Origin: Desulfobacterales bacterium
Lineage (GTDB): Bacteria > Desulfobacterota > Desulfobacteria > Desulfobacterales > SURF-7
Assembly (NCBI GenBank): GCA_018693105.1
Contig: JABHLN010000024.1
Coordinates: 1 to 41,197, forward strand
DNA length: 41,197 nucleotides
Reading direction: 5' to 3'
The position numbers and the translations under genes were made by a program. This document shows, piece after piece, positions 16,876-24,618 of this stretch (positions are counted from its first letter, which is position 1; each line of letters starts with the position of its first letter). The notes below the pieces were generated by a model. That model saw only the letters and a list, made by a program, of their open reading frames with translations. It made no database searches and had not been told where the DNA came from.

Positions 16876-17976
16876 ATGTTATCAAACCTTGATGAAACCA
16901 TGATGCATCAGACACCCACTTTGTTCGAACAAACATACACCTCCGATCACCGCTTTTTCGACAGACTGTGGTTTGGTATCGTGCATCCGGATGGAGAAAT
17001 AGGTCTTATCACAGGTATGGGAACTTATAAAAACATGAATGTCAGAGACGGCTTTGCATCGGTTCAGCATCAGCGGATGCAATATAACACCCGGGTTTCA
17101 CGAACCCTTCGCCCGGATATTGACAGTTCAAGCGTTGGGCCGCTCCATGTGGATATAATTGAACCTTTCAAAAAGCTTCGCCTTAGACTTGATCCCGGTG
17201 AACATCCGGCATCTTATGACCTCACCTGGACAGCCGCCCTCCCCCCGTATGTTGAAGCCCGCCATTTGCAATATCAGACTGGCCGGGTCACACAGGACTC
17301 AACCCGTTATGATCAGGTTGGCTCTGTAAGCGGATGGCTTGAGTTAAATGGCAATCGGTATGAAGTAAAACGCTGGTGGAGTGTTCGTGATCATTCCTGG
17401 GGGGTACGACCGGGAGTCGGTGGTTTCGAACCTACATCTGTTACCGTACCTTCGTCCATGTTATGGTTATGGGCCTACTGTTCTAACGATGAGTTAGGCT
17501 GTATGTTTCAACTAAAAGAAGATGGAGAAGGAAACCGAATTTTCTTAGACGGACAAGTCCACTGGCTTGAGGAAGTTGGCAGGGAGCCAATGAAAATTGT
17601 TGATGTCTCCCATGATATTTACTTTGTTCCGGGCACTCGTTCCTATTATAGTCTCACCTATAACCTGAAGCTCGAAAATGATGAAGTATTGAAGGTATTT
17701 GCAAAGTCGCTTTTTCGACCATGGGCGTACAGCGGTACCGGATATGGGAAAGGTTATAACGACGGTAAGGGCCTCGGAGCATGGCGGGGTGAATCCCTGC
17801 TGGAATGGGACATCTATGACCTGAATCATCCTGAGAATGTGTTGGATCTTGATGGTAATAAAATTCCCTCAGGACATCGTGAACAACCGGTTCAGGCCAC
17901 TGTTAACGGTAAACCGGGATTTGGACATTTTCCTGTCATGTCATTTGGTCCAATCAAGCGTTACGCGTTAACGTAA
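16876..17976 (+). CDS. CrtC/AttH-like (lipocalin-type) protein of unknown function
   Basis: A 366-residue protein with many strands and aromatic residues; RWWSVRDHSWGVRPG at about 165-180 matches the signature of CrtC/AttH-type double-barrel proteins (hydroxyneurosporene synthase-like, DUF7064/7065 group). No signal peptide. It starts 33 bases after the YcaO stop with AAGGAAAAC upstream, so the two may be co-transcribed. Its DNA is visibly more GC-rich than the neighbouring genes, which hints at later acquisition. The substrate is probably a lipid or isoprenoid; this is inference. Confidence 0.7.
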   Translation: MLSNLDETMMHQTPTLFEQTYTSDHRFFDRLWFGIVHPDGEIGLITGMGTYKNMNVRDGFASVQHQRMQYNTRVSRTLRPDIDSSSVGPLHVDIIEPFKKLRLRLDPGEHPASYDLTWTAALPPYVEARHLQYQTGRVTQDSTRYDQVGSVSGWLELNGNRYEVKRWWSVRDHSWGVRPGVGGFEPTSVTVPSSMLWLWAYCSNDELGCMFQLKEDGEGNRIFLDGQVHWLEEVGREPMKIVDVSHDIYFVPGTRSYYSLTYNLKLENDEVLKVFAKSLFRPWAYSGTGYGKGYNDGKGLGAWRGESLLEWDIYDLNHPENVLDLDGNKIPSGHREQPVQATVNGKPGFGHFPVMSFGPIKRYALT

Positions 17977-18014
17977 TTTGTACAAAGAAAACAAAAACTC
18001 CTTTCTTCCAAGTC

Positions 18015-18626
18015 CTAAGATGCAGGGGTTGCGCTCAGAGAAAATTGACAGAAACCATCTTTTGGAGTTGATGCCTCCATAACAATATCCACCATAATCC
18101 CCAATTCCTTTTTTAATGTTTCACAAGCTTTAAGGCATGCATACCTGCAGGGAAGCATGTCCGCAGTTTCCCTGCCGCACTGCTCTACAAGGTATTTATG
18201 GGTTGAGCAATTAACCATTTTATAAGCAAGCCGTCCGGGGTTATTCTCCACTATGGGAAGTTCACGTATTCCTTTCGTACAGGTATAAGCGATCTCAAGA
18301 GCCCTCTGGGGAATATGAGGAAAAGCAATAGCTCCGGTTTTTTTTGCTGCTTCCTTAAGCACTTCATAAGTTTGATCCGTGTATTTTTCCCCGAGTTCAA
18401 GAGTTTTGATCATCCATTCTTTTCCATAAGTTTCAAAGATGTCTCTTGCAGCTGCTTCCCTGTCCGAACCTTTTTCAACAGCTTGAATAAACTCTTTTAT
18501 GGTTTCAAGGGGATCACATTCCCCGGCAAGAGCAGTTATTATTCTTTCATCGAGTTCAAAAGAAAATTCTTCTTCATGACCGGCGTCATTACCACCTGCC
18601 GGCAGATCAAGTTGATTATGACTCAT
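18015..18626 (-). CDS. Conserved Cys-containing protein of unknown function
   Basis: A 203-residue soluble protein, not recognised with confidence. The N-terminal half is helical and acidic. The C-terminal half, AYKMVNCSTHKYLVEQCGRE...LPCRYACLKACETLKKELG...DGFCQFSL, has seven Cys or so in a pattern that recalls the L-2-amino-thiazoline-4-carboxylate hydrolase-like/V4R-like folds seen in anaerobes. It overlaps the ferredoxin gene upstream by 11 bases, with its GGAGG RBS inside that gene, so the two are translationally coupled and probably partners. Confidence 0.75.
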   Translation of the reverse strand: MSHNQLDLPAGGNDAGHEEEFSFELDERIITALAGECDPLETIKEFIQAVEKGSDREAAARDIFETYGKEWMIKTLELGEKYTDQTYEVLKEAAKKTGAIAFPHIPQRALEIAYTCTKGIRELPIVENNPGRLAYKMVNCSTHKYLVEQCGRETADMLPCRYACLKACETLKKELGIMVDIVMEASTPKDGFCQFSLSATPAS

Positions 18627-18882
18627 TTTTTTTAACCTCCGGATAACTCAGGGTTATTGCCTGCAGGGGGCAAACATCAACACAATCATTACAACCGCTG
18701 CAGCGGTCACGATAAATCGGTGTTACTTTATATGCACCGGGTTCCTTTTTATCTGTCTCTTTGAGCCTTACATACTTCAAAGTATTTAAATCAAAAACCG
18801 CCTGGGGACATATTTGCAGGCATTTGTTGCAATCAAAAGGGGTTGTGCACTTTTCGTAATCAATATCAATTTTGGGATACAT
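18616..18882 (-). CDS. 2[4Fe-4S] ferredoxin
   Basis: An 88-residue ferredoxin. One motif is C-x5-C-x2-C-x3-C (CTTPFDCNKCLQIC), a stretched form of the usual cluster motif, and the second is standard CSGCNDCVDVC. An insert of about 30 residues separates them. The RBS GGAGG lies just before the ATG. It sits between the larger ferredoxin protein (1-base gap) and the 203-residue unknown protein (overlap), evidently a single operon. Confidence 0.92.
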   Translation of the reverse strand: MYPKIDIDYEKCTTPFDCNKCLQICPQAVFDLNTLKYVRLKETDKKEPGAYKVTPIYRDRCSGCNDCVDVCPLQAITLSYPEVKKNES

Positions 18883-18883
18883 T

Positions 18884-19723
18884 TTACCATACCTCCATTA
18901 ATGCCGGAAGTTCTTGTTTATCAATCATTGTTACTGCCTGTTCGGGGCATTCTGTATAACACAGAGCGCAGCCAAAACAACGAAAATGGTCAATATTCGC
19001 CTTATCAACCGTTACCTCCATTTTTATAGCCCCGAATTGACATCGCTGGGCACAGGTTCCACAACCGATACAGAGATCATAATCAACCTTGGCAACATAA
19101 TGACCTTTCATCAGAACATTATCCAGGTCATAGTCAAGCCGTTGCCTTATTGCAATGCAATCCGGATAATCACAATTGCAGATACCTCCTATCTGCCCCC
19201 CGTAATTCATTACACAGTGCATCATACCCCGATCGTCCCAGTAGTCCAGCCATTCCCTGGTTTCTTCGGGAGACATAAAAACAACCCCGCCGCGATATCG
19301 CTCCGGCCACCTTTCCCATTTAAACATGCCGGACCCAAGCCCCAGGCATGTGAAATTGTCAGGTTTTTCCTCAATACCCCGGGTGTGTTTACGGCAGGTA
19401 CAGGCGAGCTTTGCAAGTGGTGATGCAATATCAGTTATTTGTTTGGCCTCGTCCAATGTGATTACCTGGCAGGTACCGCCGGCTTTCAAATAAATGTCAT
19501 TCATCCTGGAACGATATTTTTCATATGTTGCCATGTCACCTTCGCATTTAGCGTCAATGGCTTTTTGCAGTACAAACAGCGGATCACCTGTTTCATCTGA
19601 ACTTGTTTCAGCGGGCTTTACACCGGGCTTTCGCAGTTTATATAATCTTCTGGCGTGATTGCGCGGATCCAGATACCAGAACTTTCCTTCTCCACTACCA
19701 CCCTCGTCACAGATTCGGCACAT
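18884..19723 (-). CDS. 4Fe-4S ferredoxin-type protein with extra Cys motifs
   Basis: A 279-residue protein. The C-terminus has two standard ferredoxin motifs, CIGCGTCAQRC and CFGCALCYTEC. Further Cys lie at the N-terminus (MCRICDEGG), in the middle (CTCRKHTRG, NFTCLG) and in GGICNCDYPDCIAI, enough for one or two more clusters. The start at 19723 is supported by TGGAGG 8 bases upstream; an ATG at 19738 is less likely. It is the second gene of the minus-strand unit headed by the NMO-like flavoprotein and probably carries electrons to or from it. Confidence 0.85.
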   Translation of the reverse strand: MCRICDEGGSGEGKFWYLDPRNHARRLYKLRKPGVKPAETSSDETGDPLFVLQKAIDAKCEGDMATYEKYRSRMNDIYLKAGGTCQVITLDEAKQITDIASPLAKLACTCRKHTRGIEEKPDNFTCLGLGSGMFKWERWPERYRGGVVFMSPEETREWLDYWDDRGMMHCVMNYGGQIGGICNCDYPDCIAIRQRLDYDLDNVLMKGHYVAKVDYDLCIGCGTCAQRCQFGAIKMEVTVDKANIDHFRCFGCALCYTECPEQAVTMIDKQELPALMEVW

Positions 19724-19774
19724 ATTATATACCTCCATTAATTTTTACATCAATTAACCTCTGTCATTCTGCTA

Positions 19775-20914
19775 TCACCCTTCCGGACAAGTCTTTTTCA
19801 ATATCTCCACGGCCTGTTCAACAATATCTTTGACAACATCCCCTGCACTTTTAATCTCTTTAATCAAGCCCGCGCTTTGGCCGGATAACTGGGGCATAAA
19901 ATCACTTTTATCGCTCTTTGCAAGATTTGAATATAAATCCCATACCAGTATACTCTGCAATGGTAGAGGCAGGTATGAAAACTTCTCTTTTTCCCAGTAG
20001 TCGATCAAACTGTTTCTGAAATGCCGGGCTGGTTTACCACTGGTCATTTTACTCACAACAGTACTTTCATCAATGGCGGCAACAATTTTTTTCTTCCAGC
20101 TTTCGTTCCAGGCATTAAAGTAATAATGATTCCCCATACCTTCAAGATCCACATTTGCCTCTTTAGTGGCCGCAAATGCGGTCCCCATCCATATACCTTC
20201 CGCACCCAGCATCAGGGAGGCTGCAAGACCACGACCATCTGCAATTCCGCCTGCAGCCACAACTGTTGTCGGCTGTATAGCATCAACGACCTGGGGAACA
20301 AGTGCCATGGTTCCGATTCTTCCTGTATGACCGCCGCCTTCATACCCCTGTGCTACTATGATATCAACACCCGAATCCCTCAACCGCATAGCATTTTTTG
20401 TATTTCCTATACAACCGGAAACAAGCATGCCTGCTTCATGAGCTTCATTGATTATCCAGCCCGGATCTCCCAATCCCGATCCAAAAAGAGCAATACCCTC
20501 TTCAATACATACACGGCCTATTTTCTGCATTGCTTCGAAATTAAAATCACCCCAGGGCACATAATGTTCTGTCCCGGGTAATTCAAGTTCTTTCATAATA
20601 TTGTTTACAAATTCAACATTTTCGGGTGGAAGAAGATCTTTAAAATCCGTAGGAGCATCATCTGAAGCCACATCAGGTGGTAAAATAAGATTCAGCCCGA
20701 AAGGTTTATCCGTGAGGCTTTTGGTCTGCCTTATCCACTCCCTGGCTTCGTCCGGTGTTAAATTGGTCCCTCCCAGAACCCCCAGGCCTCCGGCATTGGA
20801 AACTGCAGCAGCAAGAGTTGGACCCGCTGTCCATGCCATTCCGGACTGCATAATAGGATATTCAATACCTAATCTTTCACATAGCTTTGTTTTCAGGATT
20901 TTCTTGTCGCTCAT
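19775..20914 (-). CDS. Nitronate monooxygenase / FabK-like FMN protein
   Basis: A 379-residue TIM-barrel flavoprotein of the 2-nitropropane dioxygenase family: CERLGIEYPIMQSGMAWTAG, AVSNAGGLGVLGG, the catalytic-His segment AQGYEGGGHTGRIGT, and the FMN phosphate site VVAAGGIADGRGLAASLMLGAEGIWMGTAF. Family members oxidise nitronates or reduce enoyl-ACP, and many have unknown substrates. In an anaerobe with ferredoxins in the same operon, an enoyl-reductase-like or other reductive reaction is at least as likely as oxygenation. I start at 20914, where GGAGACAAG precedes the ATG. Confidence 0.88.
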   Translation of the reverse strand: MSDKKILKTKLCERLGIEYPIMQSGMAWTAGPTLAAAVSNAGGLGVLGGTNLTPDEAREWIRQTKSLTDKPFGLNLILPPDVASDDAPTDFKDLLPPENVEFVNNIMKELELPGTEHYVPWGDFNFEAMQKIGRVCIEEGIALFGSGLGDPGWIINEAHEAGMLVSGCIGNTKNAMRLRDSGVDIIVAQGYEGGGHTGRIGTMALVPQVVDAIQPTTVVAAGGIADGRGLAASLMLGAEGIWMGTAFAATKEANVDLEGMGNHYYFNAWNESWKKKIVAAIDESTVVSKMTSGKPARHFRNSLIDYWEKEKFSYLPLPLQSILVWDLYSNLAKSDKSDFMPQLSGQSAGLIKEIKSAGDVVKDIVEQAVEILKKTCPEG

Positions 20915-21502
20915 TTCTTGTCTCCATGTATGCATTCACGGTTTTCAAAATAACATTTAAAGAAACTAACAAGATTATGTATGTTTTGTTTTTTTTCTAT
21001 AAGAATAAAAGAAGCATTATTAATGAGAATATTAAAAATTCTAACTACATAAGTATACAGATAAAATATTTTAATAAAATCATCATATTCCGAATTTTAA
21101 AAAAAATGCAATATGAAATTAATCTAATTATTAAATTATTATGAAAACAATTTAATAGATATTCCCCAAAAACTTTTTGAAATTGACATATTACAGGTCG
21201 TATCGATAGGAAAAAAGCAGATATTTTTTGTCTATTTTGATCAGCCAGAGTTTTATTTAACTCACCTCCTTCAAAAAGCAATATGGCATGAATTTTGTAA
21301 CATATTTAAAAAGTTCCAGACAATTTTTCTTAAACCGAATACGTTTTAATTGAAGTCTCTGGTTATGGATTAAAAGTGAGTTTTTCTATGTTTGTAATAT
21401 TTAATAATACCTTTTTATTTAGAAGGCTTACAACCTTTTAGTCAAAATAAAATCTGAAAGTAGCTCTTGAAGAAACCCTTAATTAATGTTTATGTATAAA
21501 AA
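20915..21502. other. Very AT-rich divergent intergenic region
   Basis: About 590 bases between the NMO-like operon (minus) and the selenoprotein redox operon (plus). It holds a sigma-54-like promoter candidate at 21284-21299 and a GGAGGTGA on the minus strand near 21267 with no convincing gene behind it. No repeats of families A or B. Confidence 0.45.
21284..21299 (+). promoter_or_regulatory. Sigma-54-like promoter candidate
   Basis: TGGCATGAATTTTGTA fits the TGGCACG-N4-TTGCA consensus with two C-to-T changes, one of them in the -12 GC element. It points toward the redox operon starting at 21503, about 190 bases away. Weak evidence on its own. Confidence 0.3.
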
Positions 21503-21679
21503 ATGGGAACCTGTATAAATCATCCTGAAACTGAGACAGATATGGTATGCATGAAACACAAATTGTATTTGTGTGAACAATGCACACTCTGCCGTGACCC
21601 GGAAATTTATTGTAAATATCGTACCTCATGCCCTATCTGGTTTATTGATAAAAGAGGCGGGAAGGAAATTGACGAATAA
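21503..21679 (+). CDS. 58-aa Cys-rich protein (B-box-like zinc-binding motif)
   Basis: A short gene reading MGTCINHPETETDMVCM... with C4, H7, C16, H19 and then CEQC, C31, C38, C44 around PIWF. The spacing C-x2-H ... C-x2-H ... C-x2-C resembles a B-box-type zinc or iron site. Frame and codon use look coding, and the gene ends 29 bases before the TAT ferredoxin gene, so they are likely co-transcribed. No clear Shine-Dalgarno is seen. Small proteins of this type recur next to membrane redox genes in anaerobic deltaproteobacteria as far as I recall; function unknown. Confidence 0.7.
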   Translation: MGTCINHPETETDMVCMKHKLYLCEQCTLCRDPEIYCKYRTSCPIWFIDKRGGKEIDE

Positions 21680-21708
21680 AAATAAATTTGAAAAAAGAGA
21701 GAACTAAA

Positions 21709-22698
21709 ATGTCTAAAGAAATTTCAAGAAGAACATTTCTTAAGGGTGGAATTGCTTCAGCCTGCACACTTGCAATATCCGGTACTCCTGCTGCTGCCGA
21801 GAAAAAGCCTGACATTCAGTTATTAACACTTATTGATATTAGTAAATGCATTGGATGTGAAGCATGTGTTGATGCCTGCAGGGAAGTTAATGCAGAAAAA
21901 TTCCCGGATCCCAAAAAACCGTTTCCGAAAATGTTTCCAAAAAGAGTTCCTGTGGCGGATTGGTCAGACAAGCAGAATGTAAGTGACAGGCTGACTCCAT
22001 ATAACTGGCTTTTTATCCAGAATGCATCAGTAGAAATTGACGGAGAAGAGATTGATCTTACGATACCAAGGCGCTGCATGCATTGCGTAAATCCCCCCTG
22101 CGTGAAACTATGCCCTTTTGGTTCAGCAAGACAGCTGGAAAACGGCATATCAATTATTAAGTCCGATATATGCCTTGGTGGATCAAAATGCAAGGCAGTT
22201 TGCCCATGGCACATTCCTGAACGTCAAACAGGGGTGGGAATATACCTTGATATTCTGCCCTCTCTTGCCGGAAATGGCGTTATGTACAAATGCGACCGGT
22301 GTTATAATAAAATTGCAAAAGGGGAGCTTCCAGCATGTATAGAAGAATGCCCTGAGAACGTACAAACTATCGGCCCTCGGGATGAAATAATTAAACAGGC
22401 CCAAAATCTGGCAAAAGAAACCAAAGGATATATCTACGGAGAAAAAGAAAATGGAGGAACAAATACAATATATATTTCACCCGTTCCTTTTGATAAACTT
22501 AACAATGCAATAGAAAAAGGGAACGGTAAACCCCACTTAAAACCGGTAAAGGATACGATGGAGAATGCAAATAATCTGGCAGCGGCAATGTTCATAGCTC
22601 CTTTTGCAGGAGTTGCTGCAGCAGCCGGGAAATATTACCAAATAGTGAAGACCGGGGAAAAGAATGATGAAGGAGGGCCTTCAAATGAATCAGAATAA
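21709..22698 (+). CDS. TAT-exported ferredoxin subunit with four Fe-S motifs
   Basis: A 329-residue electron-transfer subunit like the beta subunits of formate dehydrogenase-N or Hyb-type hydrogenase. A twin-arginine signal (SRRTFLKGG, then a hydrophobic stretch to about residue 30) sends it across the membrane. Clusters: C47/50/53/57; C123/126/131/135; C155/161/165, in which the expected second Cys is Gly158; and C195/198/210/214. A hydrophobic segment at about 288-308 may anchor it. The start at 21709 has GAGAG before it; a TTG at 21688 is possible. It overlaps the membrane-subunit gene by 14 bases. No catalytic molybdopterin subunit is adjacent. Confidence 0.9.
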   Translation: MSKEISRRTFLKGGIASACTLAISGTPAAAEKKPDIQLLTLIDISKCIGCEACVDACREVNAEKFPDPKKPFPKMFPKRVPVADWSDKQNVSDRLTPYNWLFIQNASVEIDGEEIDLTIPRRCMHCVNPPCVKLCPFGSARQLENGISIIKSDICLGGSKCKAVCPWHIPERQTGVGIYLDILPSLAGNGVMYKCDRCYNKIAKGELPACIEECPENVQTIGPRDEIIKQAQNLAKETKGYIYGEKENGGTNTIYISPVPFDKLNNAIEKGNGKPHLKPVKDTMENANNLAAAMFIAPFAGVAAAAGKYYQIVKTGEKNDEGGPSNESE

Positions 22699-23134
22699 GC
22701 TCATAAGCTATTCGTATATTTTTACTTTTTTCATGATGACTATTAGCGGTTTTGGTCAGATGCCTATATTTAAACGATACTATATGGCAGATATACCGGG
22801 GCTTGAATGGCTTGCAAAATATTACATCACACATTACCTTCACTATCTGTTTGCAATTATGTTCCTATCCCTTATTTCCTATATTTCAATGGAATATTTT
22901 CTTACAAAACGTGAGAAACTTATAATAACAACATCAGGATATGTTGGCTCTTTACTTCTTTCAACTCTATCATTAACAGGCATACTACTTGTTATAAGAA
23001 ACTTTTCAGGACACCTGTTTTCATCGTCATTCATTGTTTATCTTGATCTCATTCACCTAGGTGCGGTTATACTTATTTTAATGACAGGGTTATTTTGTAT
23101 GGTATTTAATAAAAAATGGCTCGAGAAGCCATAA
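22685..23134 (+). CDS. Four-helix membrane protein, cytochrome b-like redox subunit
   Basis: A 149-residue inner-membrane protein with four hydrophobic helices, near residues 8-25, 48-70, 83-105 and 115-140. H50 and H53 in ITHYLHYLF and H124 in LDLIHLG lie in helices 2 and 4 and could bind heme b, as in gamma subunits of formate dehydrogenase-type complexes. The start at 22685 follows GAAGGAGGG inside the preceding gene. It is probably the quinone-side anchor for the TAT ferredoxin. The mini-selenoprotein starts 17 bases after its stop. Confidence 0.85.
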   Translation: MNQNKLISYSYIFTFFMMTISGFGQMPIFKRYYMADIPGLEWLAKYYITHYLHYLFAIMFLSLISYISMEYFLTKREKLIITTSGYVGSLLLSTLSLTGILLVIRNFSGHLFSSSFIVYLDLIHLGAVILILMTGLFCMVFNKKWLEKP

Positions 23135-23151
23135 TAATAAAAAGGTGAATT

Positions 23152-23295
23152 ATGGAAGAAATACTATTTATATTTATATTTGTTTTATTTTATTTCCTTA
23201 TGCAGCTTTATATACTCCCAAAGTTTGGTGTTTCAACCTGACTACGGAATGCCTGTCAGGTGACAGAAAAAGAAACAAAAAAACAATCAAGCTGA
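23152..23295 (+). CDS. 47-aa membrane-anchored mini-selenoprotein (Sec at codon 30, UGA)
   Basis: AAAAGGTG lies 5 bases before an ATG that opens a frame with an N-terminal hydrophobic helix (MEEILFIFIFVLFYFLMQLY), then ILPKFGVST, an in-frame TGA at 23239-23241, and LRNACQVTEK to a TGA stop at 23293. Read as Sec this gives U30 and C35, a U-x4-C pair just outside the membrane. A hairpin with an AGGU loop begins at the right distance after the UGA (next entry). The gene ends the redox operon. I do not recognise a named family. The alternative, a 29-residue peptide ending at the UGA, would be a bare helix. A longer ORF in another frame (23145-23441) has no RBS and reads as a shadow. Confidence 0.75.
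23253..23266 (+). promoter_or_regulatory. Candidate bacterial SECIS hairpin of the mini-selenoprotein
   Basis: CTGTC-AGGT-GACAG, a perfect 5-bp stem with an AGGU loop, closable by a further A-U pair. The loop begins 17 bases after the UGA. The same AGGU occurs at the apex of the E. coli fdhF SECIS that SelB binds. This is the strongest evidence that the UGA is read as Sec. Confidence 0.7.
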
Positions 23296-23355
23296 AAAGT
23301 AAATCTAAAATTAAACTAAAGCGGATAATTGGATATTTCAATATAATCAGCGCTC

Positions 23356-23613
23356 TTAATCCTTTAAGAGAGGATCCAGCTTATTCTCTTTTTCAAGAGC
23401 ATAGAGTTCGTCACATCCGCCCACATAATAATCATCAATAAATATCTGCGGAACTGTTCTCATACCACCGCTTTTCCGTATAGATTCATCTACCAGAGCC
23501 GGGTCCTTATCCACCCTTAATTCTTGATACTCCACACCTTTGGATTCAAAAAGATTTTTTGCTTTTACGCAATAAGGACATGCATTCGAACTGTATATTA
23601 CAACCTTTTTCAT
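23356..23613 (-). CDS. grxC: Glutaredoxin
   Basis: An 85-residue glutaredoxin: VVIYSSNACPYCVKAKNLF with the CPYC dithiol active site at about residues 12-15, the cis-Pro segment GGMRTVPQIFIDD, and VGGCDELYAL. It reduces disulfides, normally with glutathione. The RBS is GAAGGAGTAAC. It is convergent with the mini-selenoprotein operon and 78 bases downstream of a glutamate-cysteine-ligase-like gene on the same strand, so thiol metabolism links the cluster. Confidence 0.95.
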   Translation of the reverse strand: MKKVVIYSSNACPYCVKAKNLFESKGVEYQELRVDKDPALVDESIRKSGGMRTVPQIFIDDYYVGGCDELYALEKENKLDPLLKD

Positions 23614-23691
23614 TATTGTTACTCCTTCATATTGTTCTCAATTTTATCTTTCCTAAAAGATCACAAACTAACTTATGCATACCCGGAATAT

Positions 23692-24618
23692 TTAATTTAT
23701 AGCCTCAACAAGGTCTATGAATTTTTTCCATACAAGCTCAAAACTTGATGGTGGCATGCTGTCAAGAGTCCTTAGTTCCAGAGTCGGCCCTTTGATATTC
23801 AATCGAATATCTGTAAAGATCGTTGTTATATGATATAAAAACGCATCAAAGTTTATATTGTTTTTCATATAAAATGGAATATTTTCATCAAGAATATCAG
23901 CATTCAGCGCCACCTTGACAAATTCTTCAATTACTTCTCTTGACTCGGAATTTTTGTTAAGCCCTTCATAAGGCAGCCCGCATCTACTCGGATCAGTATT
24001 ATTCCATATATCACGACGTTCAGGCTGCATTCTAAATTCTTCACTTACAGACATATCCTTCAGAAGAGAAAAAAGAAGCGGCAGATCATTATTGCTGAGT
24101 ATACAGGCATGAAGATGTATTGAAGCAGTACCTTTCATCATTTCCCTGCCTCTTGTACCGCTTTTGCACAAGCGTTTATAGAGGTTCTGATACCGTTTCG
24201 ATGTCAAACATAAAGGGACATCTTCACGACCGGGGATATAACCTTTAGCAATGTAATTAATACCCAGCTTTGTTTTTATACCAGAGTTTGTCTTTTTTAT
24301 TATTTCAAGAACTCTCTTAAAACCGCGTTCATCTTCGGCATAAAGCGGGGGGCTGTGGTACTCTATCTGGCCTCCAGGTTCAAAAGTTATATATACCCCT
24401 GACGCATTAATGAAACAATCCCCATCAGGTTTAAATTCACACTTAGGCATAAATTCATATAGCTTTCCCATATCTTCAAGAGTAATAGTTTCATCGGGAA
24501 TAAATTCATATTCAAAACCGTAAGTCCGTGGCCCGCCAACAATTCTTCCCCGGATCTCATCTATAAGTCTATCAGTATAGTCTTGGACTATATAAAGTTC
24601 TTTGTCATCTTTTAACAC
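23692..24618 (-). CDS. GCS2-type glutamate-cysteine ligase-like protein
   Basis: A 308-residue carboxylate-amine ligase of the GCS2 group (plant-type/EgtA-like), which forms gamma-glutamyl peptides with ATP. Motifs: TYGFEYEFIPDE near the N-terminus, GVYITFEPGGQIEYHSPP, MMKGTASIHLHA (compare MMRSTAS in relatives) and LELRTLDSMPP. It is shorter than plant-type GCS. It starts with GTG at 24618, preceded by AAGGTG, overlapping the AsnB gene by 7 bases, so the two are coupled. No glutathione synthetase is adjacent; the product may be gamma-glutamylcysteine or another gamma-glutamyl compound. Confidence 0.82.
   Translation of the reverse strand: MLKDDKELYIVQDYTDRLIDEIRGRIVGGPRTYGFEYEFIPDETITLEDMGKLYEFMPKCEFKPDGDCFINASGVYITFEPGGQIEYHSPPLYAEDERGFKRVLEIIKKTNSGIKTKLGINYIAKGYIPGREDVPLCLTSKRYQNLYKRLCKSGTRGREMMKGTASIHLHACILSNNDLPLLFSLLKDMSVSEEFRMQPERRDIWNNTDPSRCGLPYEGLNKNSESREVIEEFVKVALNADILDENIPFYMKNNINFDAFLYHITTIFTDIRLNIKGPTLELRTLDSMPPSSFELVWKKFIDLVEAIN

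Noticed and set aside
21045-21281. 78-codon minus-strand ORF near a GGAGGTGA
   Set aside because: Start codons do not fit the ribosome site, the sequence is AT-driven and low in complexity, and no family is recognisable.
23145-23441. 98-codon plus-strand ORF beginning MNYGRN
   Set aside because: Overlaps the mini-selenoprotein in another frame, runs into the antisense of the glutaredoxin gene, and has no RBS at the right distance; composition looks non-coding.
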